Assembly (NCBI GenBank): GCA_030689795.1
Contig: JAUYEO010000232.1
Location: forward strand, 1 to 15,761
Source: Desulfobacterales bacterium
Lineage (GTDB): Bacteria > Desulfobacterota > Desulfobacteria > Desulfobacterales > RPRI01
Length of the DNA stretch: 15,761 bases
Reading direction: 5' to 3'
The position numbers and the translations under genes are program-made. Positions 14,872-15,761 of this stretch are shown here, piece after piece. Position 1 is the stretch's first letter, and each line of letters begins with the position of its first letter. The notes below the pieces were generated by a model. It saw nothing but the letters and a program-made list of their open reading frames with translations, searched no databases and had not been told where the DNA came from.

Positions 14872-15043
14872 TGGTTCGCACCGCTGCGCGGTGGGAATGC
14901 GCGAGTTGCCCGACTGCGACAGGCCGCCCGACTGGCCCGCACCGCTACGCGGCGCGAACCAGTCGTTCGACCTGACTTTTTACCTCGTCAATCGGGCGCT
15001 ACGCGCCCATTGCCAGGGCAAAAAGTCGGTCAACTCGCGCATT
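14872..15043. repeat. GC-rich block of nested inverted repeats
   Basis: A 20-bp inverted repeat with one mismatch (14896-14915 and 15024-15043) encloses 108 bp that itself folds. One hairpin is at 14930-14964, with 16-base arms, three mismatches and a TAC loop. Another is at 14974-15027, with arms of 26 and 25 bases, a one-base bulge and a TAC loop. A third, CACCGC-TGC-GCGGTG (14879-14893), lies just outside. GCCCGACTG is repeated at 14908-14916 and 14926-14934. The block is much more GC-rich than the flanks and has no credible ORF. It could be attC-like folded DNA, a REP-type compound palindrome, or a transposon end. Confidence 0.65.
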
Positions 15044-15065
15044 ATCACAAAAAGAGAGGTAGAAT

Positions 15066-15338
15066 ATGGAAATCAATTTGAAGCAAGATTTGAAAACAGT
15101 ATCGTCTGATGATAAAGAAAATATAAAATCTGAAATAGAAGATACTTTAAAAAGTGGCCATCTCATTGCCCCTCCGAATGACGGAATAGTTAATATTTTT
15201 TTATATTCCGACAATAATAACATGTTTAAAATTCTTGGTACGGCTAAAGATAGCAATAACAATTTTCTATTTACATTTTCGTATTTAAATAATTCAATGA
15301 GTTATGATTCAACTCCGCCTTCAGGAGGAGGCAAATGA
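15066..15338 (+). CDS. Small hypothetical protein, cassette-like
   Basis: A 90-residue acidic, Asn- and Ser-rich ORF of no family I recognise. The first 30 residues look helical and charged (KQDLKTVSSDDKENIKSEIED). The middle has strand-like stretches (GIVNIFLYS, FLFTFSYL) and the end is STPPSGGGK. It has no signal peptide or membrane helix. GAGAGG (15054-15059) lies six bases before the ATG, which supports translation. It is AT-rich, directly follows the hairpin block and points away from the recombinase remnant, as integron cassettes do. Its last 37 bases overlap the 3' end of the opposite-strand gene. Confidence 0.6.
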   Translation: MEINLKQDLKTVSSDDKENIKSEIEDTLKSGHLIAPPNDGIVNIFLYSDNNNMFKILGTAKDSNNNFLFTFSYLNNSMSYDSTPPSGGGK

Positions 15339-15523
15339 TAACGTTCAAATACATCTATTATATCGCAAACTGGGAACCATGTCGTCTGATCTCCTTTATT
15401 TACCTGAACCCAATTTGCATGGAAAATAACAGAATCATATTCCAGGCTATGACCAGTTAAGTATTTAGTTTTTATTTCCAATCTTTTTTTATCGTGCATA
15501 GGTCTTGAAGATGGTGTGTTCAT
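15302..15523 (-). CDS. Small hypothetical protein, antisense-overlapping
   Basis: A 73-residue ORF of no recognised family. I start it at ATG 15523 because GGAGG (15534-15530) lies six bases upstream. The longer reading to 15580 adds 19 residues without such a site and runs into the attC-like region. It begins MNTPSSRPMHDKKRLEIKT, has strand-like segments (YDSVIFHANWVQV) with several aromatic residues, and ends YHLPPPEGGVES. It overlaps the 3' end of the rightward ORF by 37 bp tail to tail. The good ribosome site is the main evidence that it is real. Confidence 0.55.
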   Translation of the reverse strand: MNTPSSRPMHDKKRLEIKTKYLTGHSLEYDSVIFHANWVQVNKGDQTTWFPVCDIIDVFERYHLPPPEGGVES

Positions 15524-15546
15524 ATATATCCTCCAATAAAAAGTGA

Positions 15547-15650
15547 TAACAAACGGGTCGAGCAGACCGGAACCCGTCACGTTTTTAAATCCAGAGGTGA
15601 GCCCGGCTGCTCACCCTTTGCGAACCCCGCAGTAAGATACAAAGTTAGGC
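15547..15650 (+). other. Possible attC-type recombination site
   Basis: The right end, GTTAGGC (15644-15650), exactly matches the attC core GTTRRRY. The left end has TAAC (15547-15550), complementary to its GTTA. Between them are two perfect hairpins: ACGGGT/ACCCGT (15553-15558 and 15572-15577) and GGTGAGC/GCTCACC (15596-15602 and 15609-15615). The length, 104 bp, is in the attC range. The inner L-type pairing is poor, so this is a candidate only. From 15651 to the window end nothing was recognised. Confidence 0.4.
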
Positions 15651-15761
15651 GCAATTAGGATGACGTTTTTTGATAAAACATGACGGAAAAAATTATTTTT
15701 TTACAGTGTGCCTTAATACTGAGAACATTTCAATAAAATTATTTACCAGTAATAATAGTAA

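Noticed and set aside
1..15761. CRISPR array, tRNA or rRNA genes
   Set aside because: I saw no regularly spaced direct repeats with unique spacers, no cloverleaf-like tRNA and no rRNA-like conserved stretch.

Overview
The window reads as chromosomal DNA of a Gram-negative, probably anaerobic deltaproteobacterium (Desulfobacterota, perhaps Desulfobacterales). This is inference from gene content and protein style: a complete outer-membrane lipid-asymmetry (Mla) operon, a ferredoxin-fused siroheme sulfite reductase beside cysE and cysK, and a YeiH-type putative sulfate exporter. No rRNA, tRNA or CRISPR array was seen.

Layout. Positions 1-88 hold the 5' end of a leftward GAF-type regulator. dinB (DNA polymerase IV, 221-1372) converges with a monoacylglycerol-lipase-like hydrolase (1395-2243, minus). 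After a repeat-bearing gap with a clear sigma-70 promoter comes a rightward operon, mlaE-mlaF-mlaD/mlaC-mlaA (2554-6508), followed by a radical SAM/SPASM gene (6560-7630). The Mla operon is unusual in two ways. MlaF carries a C-terminal region that looks like a degenerate GGDEF domain. mlaD and mlaC share one open frame, although mlaC keeps its own ribosome binding site, GTG start and signal peptide.

Positions 7711-10421 (minus) form a visibly GC-richer transporter locus. It encodes a YeiH/PF03601 protein interrupted by an in-frame TAA, and a partner membrane protein apparently split by a one-base frameshift. Two lesions in one locus suggest decay or sequence error. Positions 10809-13648 (minus) form a cysteine biosynthesis cluster read in the order sulfite reductase, cysE, cysK: sulfite to sulfide, serine to O-acetylserine, then cysteine.

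From about 13.7 kb the window becomes accessory DNA. It holds a palindromic MITE-like repeat whose ends resemble those of the repeat at 2.3 kb, a hicB-hicA toxin-antitoxin pair, and the broken N-terminal half of an integron-type tyrosine recombinase. Beyond these lie a GC-rich block of nested hairpins, two small AT-rich ORFs that overlap tail to tail, and an attC-like end. This is best read as the remains of an integron platform with cassette-like genes. The strongest candidate for something undescribed is the MlaF-degenerate-GGDEF fusion, next to the in-frame MlaD-MlaC junction.
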